Below are positions 1-6,658 of a DNA stretch of 13,767 nucleotides, in pieces; positions within the stretch are counted from its first letter, which is position 1, and each line of letters starts with the position of its first letter. The notes under the pieces were generated by a model that did no database searches, had not been told where the DNA came from, and worked only from the letters and a program-made list of their open reading frames with translations. The stretch covers positions 15,000 to 28,766 of the forward strand of contig JAKVCF010000012.1 of the NCBI GenBank assembly GCA_022447335.1, written 5' to 3'. The DNA comes from Planctomycetota bacterium. Its GTDB lineage: Bacteria; Planctomycetota; UBA1135. The position numbers and the translations under genes are program-made.

Positions 1-2
1 GC

Positions 3-1526
3 CCGAGTGGCAAGGTGCAGGGCACTGGTCTCGGCTTATCTTTGGCGCGCGAGTTTGCGCGAATTCATGGAGGGGAAATTACGGTCTCAAGCGTATTGAA
101 GGTGGGTACGACCTTCCGAGTCGAGCTGCCTCTTGAGCCGGTAGCCACAACTGTGTCAGTGTCGGGAGCTAGCATCGATATGACTACGAGCGCAGGAGCT
201 GTTACGAGTCCGGTTGTAATGAATGATCCGGCAACGCTCGCTGAAGATCGGGTCAGTCAAGATGATGCCGAGAAGCTTAAGGCGCGGACGGCATTCGCCG
301 ATCTCGAGGCGCCGCAGATGGAGCTGGCTGATGCCAGCACATTAGCCTCCCGTGCTGGCGGAGAAGCGCCACTCATTCTTATTGTCGAAGACAACGACGA
401 GATGCGTGCACTACTTTCGAATTCACTTTCGGATTGCTACCGCGTGGTGACTGCGGTGAATGGTGAAGAGGGTCTTTTAGAGGCACGCCGCGCTCAACCA
501 GACCTAATCGTCTCCGATGTGATGATGCCAAGGATGAACGGTACCGAGATGCTTAAGCGAATTCGTGAGGGCAATCAGACCAGCAACATCCCGGTCATTC
601 TGGTGACTGCGCGCGCGGGAACCGAATCGGTGGTGCATGGTCTCGAGACAGGCGCGACTGACTATGTGACGAAGCCTTTCCATCTGTCCGAGTTGCAGGC
701 GCGTATTGATGCGCAGCTTCGCGCCGTACGCACGCGTCGTCAGCTCGATGAGCGCGAAACGCGTCTCGCCGCCCTCGGTGGCGGAGTAGCTCAGGTCGCT
801 CACGATTTACGTTCACCGCTGACAGCTGTTATGTTGCGTACTGAAAGTCTGTACATGCTGATTGAGGATGCGCAGCATAAGCTGACTGAGTCCGGCGTTG
901 ATATGGGCGATTTGGGGGCCAGTGGAAACGAAGACTTGAGTTCGATCAAGCGCGCGGTTCAGCGAGCTTCGGGCATGATCGTCGAGTTGATGGACTTTGT
1001 GAAGGGGCGCGAAGTTCAGATCAAGCGCACGACGGTGCCGATGTTGGACTTTGCAGAGGCTGTGTCTCGCGAGGCGTTACAAACTCTCGGGGCGGCCGAG
1101 ATCGAGCTCGTACTTGAAGTTGATCCACCGGAGATTTGCGTTTCCATGGATCGTGATCGCATGATGCGCGTTATCGAGAACTTACTGCATAATGCGCGCG
1201 AGGCGATTCAAGATGCTGATGTGGGGCGCGCAGGGAGAATTTGGCTACAGGTTTATACGCAGGACAGTCGGGTCGTAATTCGCATTGCCGACAATGGTCC
1301 AGGTATTGCGCCGGAGTTGCGCCAAACGCTATTCCAGGCCTACGCAACCGCCGGCAAAGTTGACGGCACCGGGTTGGGCCTCTCTATCGCCGCAAATATT
1401 GTTGAAGCACACGGTGGCACGCTGCGGGCTGAGGAAAGTCCGCCGGAAGGGGGCGCGGCCTTCTGTATCACACTGAATCGCGACCAATCCTTCTGGGACG
1501 AACTAGTTCAGACAAACGCTGAGTAG
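3..1526 (+). CDS. Hybrid sensor protein, histidine kinase-receiver-histidine kinase (5' end outside the window)
   Basis: This is the C-terminal part of a two-component phosphorelay protein; the reading frame is already open at the left edge. Residues are counted from the GTG at position 15, which is internal. The chain opens with the G2 box (GTGLGLSLA) and last strand of a HATPase domain, so one kinase module ends near residue 40. A low-complexity linker of about 75 residues follows. Then comes a complete receiver domain (about 119-235) with acidic pair E125/D126, phospho-acceptor D168 in VSDVMMP, T198 and K220. A second full histidine kinase ends the protein: H-box AHDLRSPL with H263, N-box around N393, G1 box DNGPG (427-431), and G2 box GTGLGLS (451-457). 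All catalytic motifs look intact. No membrane segment lies in the visible part. Partners are unknown. The REC-HK order resembles PhcR of Ralstonia, and the convergent neighbour is PhcB-like. The stop is TAG, 9 bases from the neighbour's stop. Confidence 0.9.
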   Translation, partial: PSGKVQGTGLGLSLAREFARIHGGEITVSSVLKVGTTFRVELPLEPVATTVSVSGASIDMTTSAGAVTSPVVMNDPATLAEDRVSQDDAEKLKARTAFADLEAPQMELADASTLASRAGGEAPLILIVEDNDEMRALLSNSLSDCYRVVTAVNGEEGLLEARRAQPDLIVSDVMMPRMNGTEMLKRIREGNQTSNIPVILVTARAGTESVVHGLETGATDYVTKPFHLSELQARIDAQLRAVRTRRQLDERETRLAALGGGVAQVAHDLRSPLTAVMLRTESLYMLIEDAQHKLTESGVDMGDLGASGNEDLSSIKRAVQRASGMIVELMDFVKGREVQIKRTTVPMLDFAEAVSREALQTLGAAEIELVLEVDPPEICVSMDRDRMMRVIENLLHNAREAIQDADVGRAGRIWLQVYTQDSRVVIRIADNGPGIAPELRQTLFQAYATAGKVDGTGLGLSIAANIVEAHGGTLRAEESPPEGGAAFCITLNRDQSFWDELVQTNAE

Positions 1527-1535
1527 CGCAGCGCG

Positions 1536-3041
1536 CTATGGGCGACGCACGTCAAGGAACATGCAGTAGCCGGTTTTGTCTTCCGTGACTTCGATAGAAG
1601 CCTCGGACTCACGCATGCGTGTGCCCAGATCGATCATATCGGCCTCAGTCCGATAGGCTAGGTGCCAGTGCACTGCATAGTCCATCGCCCACGAGCAGTC
1701 ACGTGCGCGTTTGAGATTGCCGATGAAAAGGCGGCCTTCTGGGGCCAATAGTGAGTAGAGGTTGCGTAGTAGGCGCACCGCGACTGGCCGGTTGAGATAA
1801 TCGAATAGTCCCATCGAGTAGATGAGATCCGCGTTTTCGAGAACATCATGCACTAGCTCGCGCTCGTCTTCGTCCACCGGGGTCATGATTTGACTGATAG
1901 AGAAGTTCAGGCAGCTTAGGCGGACTAGATGGCCGTCTTCACGTTTTTGAATAGCTCGGCTAAGCGAATCGTAAGCGTGTTGAATAGCTTGCTCGTCAAC
2001 GTCCACCAAGATGAGTTCAACGGGCTGCTCGAGGGGGGGGATATTTTCGAGTAGGGTCCGTAGCTCAATCGCAGGGCCGGAGGCGAGTGAGACGATACGA
2101 GTAGTACGGTCCTTGCGCAGCGTTTGTGCGACGGCGTCGCTTGCTGTGTAGCAGCGTGCCACGATGGCCTTGCCGAGTTCAAAGTTTTGCACCATGTGGT
2201 GCAGTAGGCAGCCGTAAAGCGTTTCTCCAGCCAGCTCTTCAGTATTCCCTTGCAACATCAGGACGTAGTCACCGGCGTATCCCAGTGGCTTATCGTAGGC
2301 GCGGGAGTGCATCGGACACTCGCGGAGCAGTGGCATTAGCTCTTGGGCCGCATAGTCCATGGCAGTCTCCCGCAGCGCTTTAGGTAGCTGTTGTGAAAGC
2401 GAATCCATGGCCAGTAACTGGTCACGATAGACCGGCCACCACTTGTGGTAGACCATTTCACAGAGTTCGCGCTTGCGGCGTGCGCTCCGGCTCCAGTTTT
2501 CACTGGGTTCACCACGTTCCATCTCCTCCATGATTGCCTTGGCGGATTCGAGCAGGTGGCGGGTGGTCGAGATACCGGCGCGCCATTCAGCCGGTAGCAG
2601 GCGCTCATCGGAGCGGACCTGATATAGAGATTTTACCAGTCGCTGCTCGATTAGTTCGTCGCGGAAGCTCAGTGAGCGCATGTTGAGTTGGCCAGAGATA
2701 AAGCGCAACCCGATACGTTCACTGTCTTTGTCGGCGTAGACGACTTCTGCCGATCCAGCCCAGATTTCATTGTTGCAGTGCTCAAGCCTTAGATCGTCTA
2801 CGACCTGGCCGGGGCGGAGCGAGGGCCGCTCGCTTGGAACGATGGCGTGGCCCGTCGGCGAAAGGTCGAGAACTTCTCGTGCCGCGGTGAAGTGGCCGTT
2901 CAGCTTGAAGCGGCAGACCGGGCGAAAGGCGAGTTGATCGGCAGGCTGGCGAGCTGGGCGATAGCGGTAGGCCTCATGACTACCCTCGAGTTCGGCATGT
3001 TCAGCGCCGTGAGATTTCGGGCGTTGCTGATCGTTAGCCAT
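1536..3041 (-). CDS. PilZ domain fused to a SAM-dependent methyltransferase, PhcB-like (3-hydroxy fatty acid methyl ester synthase family)
   Basis: A 501-residue cytosolic protein. After a charged 38-residue tail comes a PilZ domain (about 39-117) with both c-di-GMP signatures: RxxxR as RPVCR (40-44) and DxSxxG as DLSPTG (59-64). A helical linker leads to a class I SAM methyltransferase fold (about 220-500). It has the GYAGDY motif (254-259) that I associate with the family named for 3-hydroxypalmitic acid methyl ester biosynthesis, SAM-binding motif I (IVSLASGPAIE, 316-326), an acidic post-strand-2 site (LVDVDE, 345-350), and a late motif with SMGLFDYL (409-416). The predicted role is SAM-dependent methylation, possibly of a 3-hydroxy fatty acid signal, under c-di-GMP control. 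The family assignment is from memory of motifs and the substrate is inferred. The ATG at 3041 is the only reasonable start. It has no Shine-Dalgarno; the bases before it are pyrimidine-rich (CTCCTCCT). Confidence 0.82.
   Translation of the reverse strand: MANDQQRPKSHGAEHAELEGSHEAYRYRPARQPADQLAFRPVCRFKLNGHFTAAREVLDLSPTGHAIVPSERPSLRPGQVVDDLRLEHCNNEIWAGSAEVVYADKDSERIGLRFISGQLNMRSLSFRDELIEQRLVKSLYQVRSDERLLPAEWRAGISTTRHLLESAKAIMEEMERGEPSENWSRSARRKRELCEMVYHKWWPVYRDQLLAMDSLSQQLPKALRETAMDYAAQELMPLLRECPMHSRAYDKPLGYAGDYVLMLQGNTEELAGETLYGCLLHHMVQNFELGKAIVARCYTASDAVAQTLRKDRTTRIVSLASGPAIELRTLLENIPPLEQPVELILVDVDEQAIQHAYDSLSRAIQKREDGHLVRLSCLNFSISQIMTPVDEDERELVHDVLENADLIYSMGLFDYLNRPVAVRLLRNLYSLLAPEGRLFIGNLKRARDCSWAMDYAVHWHLAYRTEADMIDLGTRMRESEASIEVTEDKTGYCMFLDVRRP
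2691..2927 (-). other. PilZ c-di-GMP-binding domain within the methyltransferase gene
   Basis: This stretch encodes about residues 39-117. R40 and R44 form the RxxxR arm, and D59, S61 and G64 form the DxSxxG motif. The beta-barrel pattern ends with ERIGLRF. All ligand-contacting positions known for PilZ domains are kept, so c-di-GMP binding is plausible rather than vestigial. Confidence 0.8.
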
Positions 3042-3102
3042 AGGAGGAGACCCTGCTCGAGTGAGAAGAGGGAAAGGTTTTCGCAGCGGAAGCCGAGCGG
3101 GA

Positions 3103-3174
3103 AGCTGAGACGTTCAGCTGGTCTGCACTGGGGGTGCACATCAGTGACCGAATGTGGGGCAGCTGTCCCATGGG
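3103..3174. repeat. Cluster of small dyads in the leader/promoter region of the PilZ-methyltransferase gene
   Basis: Four inverted repeats lie close together. AGCTGA/TCAGCT (3103-3108 and 3114-3119) has a 5-base loop. TGCAC/GTGCA (3124-3128 and 3134-3138) has a 5-base loop. GGGGCAGCTGTCCC (3156-3169) is a near-palindrome with one mismatched pair. CCCATGGG (3167-3174) is a perfect palindrome overlapping it. They sit about 62-133 bases upstream of the start codon at 3041. They could be operators or a structured mRNA leader; short dyads also arise by chance, so this is tentative. Confidence 0.35.
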
Positions 3175-3358
3175 GCAATGAGGCTAAGTGAGAATTCGAG
3201 TTTTGAGAAGTGGGCCTCGACTGCATCCGAGATGTCCCAAGTCGTGATAATTTAAGAAGATACGATGTTGCATTTTTAGCATCAGCATCGTTCGGAGCTC
3301 AAATCAAGGGCGCGATTCTCAAAAAGAGAACTTGTATATATCGCTTTGTCAGTCGGAT

Positions 3359-3386
3359 AAAAAAGGTGTGTTGTAGCCTTTTTTTT
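3359..3386. terminator. A-run/T-run stem-loop, possible bidirectional terminator
   Basis: AAAAAAGG (3359-3366) and CCTTTTTT (3377-3384) are perfectly complementary around a 10-base loop, and the T run goes on to 3386. On either strand this gives a hairpin ending in a T run. Only two of the pairs are G-C, so stability is low. Confidence 0.3.
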
Positions 3387-3447
3387 CTTCGGATTATCGA
3401 AGTGGAAAATGCTCGCGCAGTCCTCGGATTTCTCCACGTTCAAAGTG

Positions 3448-3467
3448 AAAAAGGAGCCTGGCCTTTT
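3448..3467 (-). terminator. Possible weak Rho-independent terminator of rsgA
   Basis: Read on the - strand, AAAAGG (3467-3462), a 7-base loop, and CCTTTT (3454-3449) can pair, and the T run extends one more base. It lies about 52 bases after the rsgA stop. The stem is short and A/T-rich, so it would be a weak terminator at best. Confidence 0.3.
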
Positions 3468-3519
3468 GAGATGTTTTTCTTAAAAACCGAGGCATGGCCC
3501 AATTGAGGCGTGCCGATTC

Positions 3520-4464
3520 TCAGTTTTCGATTCCTGCTTGTAGCTCGGCGAGCAATTCGTGATAGCTGCGCATGCGGCTCGCAGTGATCTCTCCACGCTC
3601 AGCTGCGGCAAGGACGGCACAATCTGGCTCGTCTCGGTGCAAGCATGCGGGGAAGCGACAGCCCGGTCCGATCTCGCGCAACTCTTTGTAGTGCAGGCGC
3701 AACTCATGCGGTGGGATGCCCCACGGCCGGAAGGTGCGTGCTCCTGGGGTGTCGATCACTGCTCCGCCGGCCGCCAATCGGTAGAGGCGGGCATAAGTCG
3801 TGGTGTGGCGCCCGGATTTCAGTGACTCGCTGACCTCGCGGGTGCGAATGCCTAGGCCGTCTTCGACGCGATTGAGCAGCGAAGACTTGCCAACCCCGGA
3901 CAAACCATAGAAAACACTGACTTTGCCCACTAGGGCCTCAGTCAGAGCTTCGCAGCCGTCGCCTGTTTCGGCGCTAGTCAGCAGCACCTGCATATCAAGT
4001 TTCTGATAGGTGCCGGCTATCTCCTCGATTTTGCGCGGTTTGGAGCGGTCAATCTTGTTGAGGACTAGGGTGGTTGGGATATCCGCAAAGCTCGCCGTGG
4101 CGAGTATGCGATCGGTTGTGATAGAGGAGAATGGTGGTGTGCCGAAGCAGGCCACCAGGACCACCTGATCTACATTGGTCGCCAGTACTTGACGGCGTAC
4201 ATCCTCGCCAGCAGCGCGGCGAGCGAAGGCATTGCGGCGGGGTAGCACCTCGGCGATCGCCTCACCGTCTTCGTCCAATTCGAGCCGGACCTGGTCGCCG
4301 ACTGCGACAGGAGATTTGTCGTCACTGCTCTTTTCCCAGAGGCGGCCGCGCATTTGGACGGCTCGTACTTCCGATTCTCCCGCTCGCAGTATCTCGCATT
4401 GCCGAGCGTCGACGCGTACCACGGTTGCAGTTGCGGCCTCGGCAGGGAGGAGAGGGGAGCCCAT
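3520..4464 (-). CDS. rsgA: Ribosome small subunit-dependent GTPase A
   Basis: Circularly permuted GTPase that acts in late 30S subunit maturation. An N-terminal OB-fold region (about 10-75) precedes a GTPase domain with the permuted motif order: G4 NKID (136-139), G5-like TSAETGDG (163-170), then G1 P-loop GLSGVGKSS (187-195), the switch region KSGRHTTT (216-223), and G3 DTPGAR (238-243). A zinc-binding CxxxxCxHxxxxxC cluster (C269, C274, H276, C282) follows, then a C-terminal helix. Length (314) is usual for the family. A GTG lies one codon upstream at 4467, but the AGG in AATAGG is better spaced for the ATG at 4464, so I chose that. It diverges from the RNA methyltransferase gene with only 32 bases between the starts. 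Confidence 0.95.
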   Translation of the reverse strand: MGSPLLPAEAATATVVRVDARQCEILRAGESEVRAVQMRGRLWEKSSDDKSPVAVGDQVRLELDEDGEAIAEVLPRRNAFARRAAGEDVRRQVLATNVDQVVLVACFGTPPFSSITTDRILATASFADIPTTLVLNKIDRSKPRKIEEIAGTYQKLDMQVLLTSAETGDGCEALTEALVGKVSVFYGLSGVGKSSLLNRVEDGLGIRTREVSESLKSGRHTTTYARLYRLAAGGAVIDTPGARTFRPWGIPPHELRLHYKELREIGPGCRFPACLHRDEPDCAVLAAAERGEITASRMRSYHELLAELQAGIEN

Positions 4465-4496
4465 CACACCTATTATTGCGGCCCTAGAATGCCGGT

Positions 4497-5294
4497 GTGG
4501 AATCCTCGCCCATTCGTTCTGCGCAAAATGACCGCCTCAAGAAGGTGCGGGCCTTGCGTCGTGGAAAAGAACGGGAAAGCGTGTTGCTTGAGGGCGCGCG
4601 TGTGATTAACGAGGCCTTGGAGGCAGGTATTGCGCTGGATTTTTTGCTATTCGCGGAAGATCTGGACGAAAAGGCGCGGGCGGTTTGTGCTCGTGTCAGC
4701 GCGGCCGGCATTCCTGTGTTGGCCGCCGAATCGGCTTTGCTTGCGGAAGGCAGCGACCTCGATGCGCCAACCGGAGTCGTGGCGGTGGCTTCCCGCCCAG
4801 TGGTTGAGATTCAAGAAGTTCTTGCCGGCTGCGTGCAGCGTGGAGAGCTCGTGCTGGTTGTGGCAGGGGTGCAGGATCCTGGCAATGTTGGTGCACTGGT
4901 GCGCGTCGCTGCAGGTTTGGGGGCAGGTGCAGTGGTCTTACTCCAAGGGAGCGCTTCGGCTTGGCATCCGCGCGCCGTCCGGGGCGCGAGCGGAACTTGT
5001 TTCCGTTTACCATTAATCGAGAGTCTTGCTGTCGAGCACTTTCTGTTGCAGTGTCGTATACACGGTCTACCGATTTGGACAGCTGTCGCTGATGGTGAGA
5101 ACTTCCGTGACCTTTCCCCGTCCGCGTGCGCTCTCGTGCTCGGTGAGGAAGGGCGAGGCGTGCCTGCGCCTTTGGAAAAAGCTGCTGCGCGCCGTGTGGG
5201 TATCCCACTCGCTCGATCAGTGGAGAGTTTGAATGTCGCTACCGCTGCAGCCGTTCTGGTCGCAGCTCTCGTTCCGGGAGGGAAGGGAGCTTGA
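4497..5294 (+). CDS. TrmH/SpoU-family RNA 2'-O-ribose methyltransferase
   Basis: A 265-residue SAM-dependent SPOUT enzyme, predicted to methylate a ribose 2'-OH of rRNA or tRNA. The N-terminal region (about 5-95), with the pattern SPIRSAQNDRLKKVRAL and LLEGARVINEAL, is the substrate-binding domain seen in RlmB/TsnR-like members. The trefoil-knot catalytic domain shows motif 1 (DPGNVGALVR, 127-136, with N130 and R136), motif 2 (LGEEGRGVP, 215-223) and motif 3 (IPLARSVESLNVATAAAV, 236-253). The exact RNA target cannot be told from sequence. The GTG at 4497 is the first possible start after an in-frame TAG (4485-4487), and the domain begins almost at once, so it is well supported. No Shine-Dalgarno precedes it. 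The stop overlaps the rarA start. Confidence 0.92.
   Translation: MESSPIRSAQNDRLKKVRALRRGKERESVLLEGARVINEALEAGIALDFLLFAEDLDEKARAVCARVSAAGIPVLAAESALLAEGSDLDAPTGVVAVASRPVVEIQEVLAGCVQRGELVLVVAGVQDPGNVGALVRVAAGLGAGAVVLLQGSASAWHPRAVRGASGTCFRLPLIESLAVEHFLLQCRIHGLPIWTAVADGENFRDLSPSACALVLGEEGRGVPAPLEKAAARRVGIPLARSVESLNVATAAAVLVAALVPGGKGA
5277..5294 (+). promoter_or_regulatory. Shine-Dalgarno and TTGA stop-start overlap coupling the RNA methyltransferase gene to rarA
   Basis: GGGAGG (5277-5282) is followed after 8 bases by TTG (5291-5293), and the upstream gene's TGA is at 5292-5294. This decides the unusual TTG start: residues after it (KDSLFGD) match the usual short RarA N-terminus, and no ATG lies in a better place. 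Confidence 0.7.
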
Positions 5295-6658
5295 AAGATT
5301 CGCTCTTTGGCGACCTGGAATCCGAAGAACAATGGGCTGGCGCTGAATTGGGACTGAGCGTTCCGCTTGCCGAGCGCATGCGCCCTCGCCACTTGGACGA
5401 AGTTCTTGGCCAGGAGCACCTGGTGGGAGAAGGTGGGCCACTGCGTAGTCTCCTTGAACGAGGTGAAATTTCGTCGCTGATCCTATGGGGTCCTCCGGGT
5501 ACGGGCAAGACAACGCTCGCGCATCTACTTGCGGAATCGGCTGGTTTACAGTGCCGTGTTTACAGTGCCGTCCTGTCGGGCATCAAGGAAGTACGCGCTG
5601 CAATGGAAGAAGCCGAGCGTGAAAGGAGGCGCATCGGGCAGGCCACACTGTTCTTCGTCGACGAGATTCATCGATTCAACAAGGCGCAACAGGACGCTTT
5701 CCTCCCTTTCGTCGAGCGCGGCGACATTGTGCTAGTGGGGGCGACAACTGAGAACCCATCTTTTGAGGTCATCGGTCCACTGCTGTCACGGGTTACCGTT
5801 CACATTGTCCGATCACTTGGCGAAGATCAGTTGCAGAAGTTGCTGCGCCGTGCCTTGGATGACAGCAAGCGTGGACTTGGTGCACGTAAAGTTATTGCAA
5901 CCGATGAACAGCTGCTGGCGATTGCGCGTTTTGCGAGTGGCGATGCGCGCCGCGCCTTGGTTGCACTCGAAGCAGCCGCTCGCCAAGTCGACGTCGGAGA
6001 AAGTCTTCCCGATGCCGCGATTGAGAGCATCTTTACGGGGCGCGCGCTGTTGTACGACAAGTCGGGCGAACAGCACTACGATTTCATCAGCGCACTTCAT
6101 AAGTCGGTGCGCTCCTCGGATCCAGATGCAGCAGTTTATTGGCTGACTCGCATGTTGCATTCTGGCGAGGATCCAAACTTTCTCGCACGGCGTTTAGTGC
6201 GCATGGCCAGTGAGGATATTGGACTGGCTGACCCCAACGCATTGCGACTTGCTGTGGCGGCTCAGCAGGCGTGGCATTTATTGGGCAGCCCTGAAGGCGA
6301 ACTTGCGTTGGTAGAGTTGGCGATTTACCTCGCACTAGCGCCTAAATCGAATGCCGCTTACGTCGCATATCGAGAAGCCCTACGGGAGGTAAAGTCGGGC
6401 GCGGCTCACCCCGTGCCGATGGCATTGCGTAATGCTCCGACCCAACTGATGCAGGAGCAAGGCTGGGCGAAGGGTCAGACTTATGCGCATGATGACCCTG
6501 ACGCGATTACCACGATGGAGTGCTTGCCCGAGGCGCTCTCTGGGACGCGTTACTACCGACCGACTTCGCGCGGTTGGGAACAGCGAGTCGGAGAGTATCT
6601 AAAGACTTTGCGCGCCGAGATCGAGCGTCGTCGCCGCGTAGAGGATATTAATTCTTGA
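5291..6658 (+). CDS. rarA: Replication-associated recombination protein A (AAA+ ATPase, RarA/MgsA family)
   Basis: A 455-residue AAA+ ATPase of the clamp-loader-like WRNIP1/RarA family, which acts at stalled replication forks. Visible motifs are the N-terminal family signature PLAERMRPRHLDEVLGQEHL (about 25-44), Walker A GPPGTGKT (67-74), Walker B FVDEIHRFN (122-130), sensor 1 GATTENPSFE (150-159), and sensor 2 SGDARRAL (216-223). The C-terminal half carries the tetramerisation and MgsA-type region, including YDKSGEQHYDFISALHKS. The start is TTG at 5291, overlapping the upstream TGA in the 4-base string TTGA. GGGAGG at 5277-5282 sits about 8 bases upstream, a good ribosome binding site, so coupled translation with the RNA methyltransferase is likely. 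The 3' end overlaps the converging unknown gene by 11 bases. Confidence 0.95.
   Translation: MKDSLFGDLESEEQWAGAELGLSVPLAERMRPRHLDEVLGQEHLVGEGGPLRSLLERGEISSLILWGPPGTGKTTLAHLLAESAGLQCRVYSAVLSGIKEVRAAMEEAERERRRIGQATLFFVDEIHRFNKAQQDAFLPFVERGDIVLVGATTENPSFEVIGPLLSRVTVHIVRSLGEDQLQKLLRRALDDSKRGLGARKVIATDEQLLAIARFASGDARRALVALEAAARQVDVGESLPDAAIESIFTGRALLYDKSGEQHYDFISALHKSVRSSDPDAAVYWLTRMLHSGEDPNFLARRLVRMASEDIGLADPNALRLAVAAQQAWHLLGSPEGELALVELAIYLALAPKSNAAYVAYREALREVKSGAAHPVPMALRNAPTQLMQEQGWAKGQTYAHDDPDAITTMECLPEALSGTRYYRPTSRGWEQRVGEYLKTLRAEIERRRRVEDINS

Larger units (their letters stand above)
3042..3519. other. Gene-free AT-rich spacer: methyltransferase upstream region and rsgA downstream region
   Basis: Both flanking genes run on the - strand, so this 478-base gap should hold the rsgA terminator (right side) and the promoter and leader of the PilZ-methyltransferase gene (left side). 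The part from about 3240 to 3490 is visibly richer in A and T than its surroundings and has several A-run/T-run inverted repeats. The part from about 3100 to 3175 has a cluster of small dyads. A 98-codon + strand frame with a GTG start (3210-3506) exists, but it has no ribosome binding site and reads unlike a protein. I found no convincing -35/-10 pair. Confidence 0.6.

Noticed and set aside
504..803. - strand frame opposite the receiver domain of the hybrid kinase
   Set aside because: The + strand encodes an unmistakable receiver and kinase H-box here; the opposite frame shows no domain.
3210..3506. A 98-codon + strand frame in the AT-rich gap
   Set aside because: GTG start with no ribosome binding site, composition set by A and T runs, no recognisable domain, and it crosses the likely rsgA terminator hairpins.
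4131..4487. Long + strand open frames antisense to rsgA, and similar ones opposite dinG and the other genes
   Set aside because: They are mirror frames of well-supported genes, with arginine- and serine-rich sequences and no domain.
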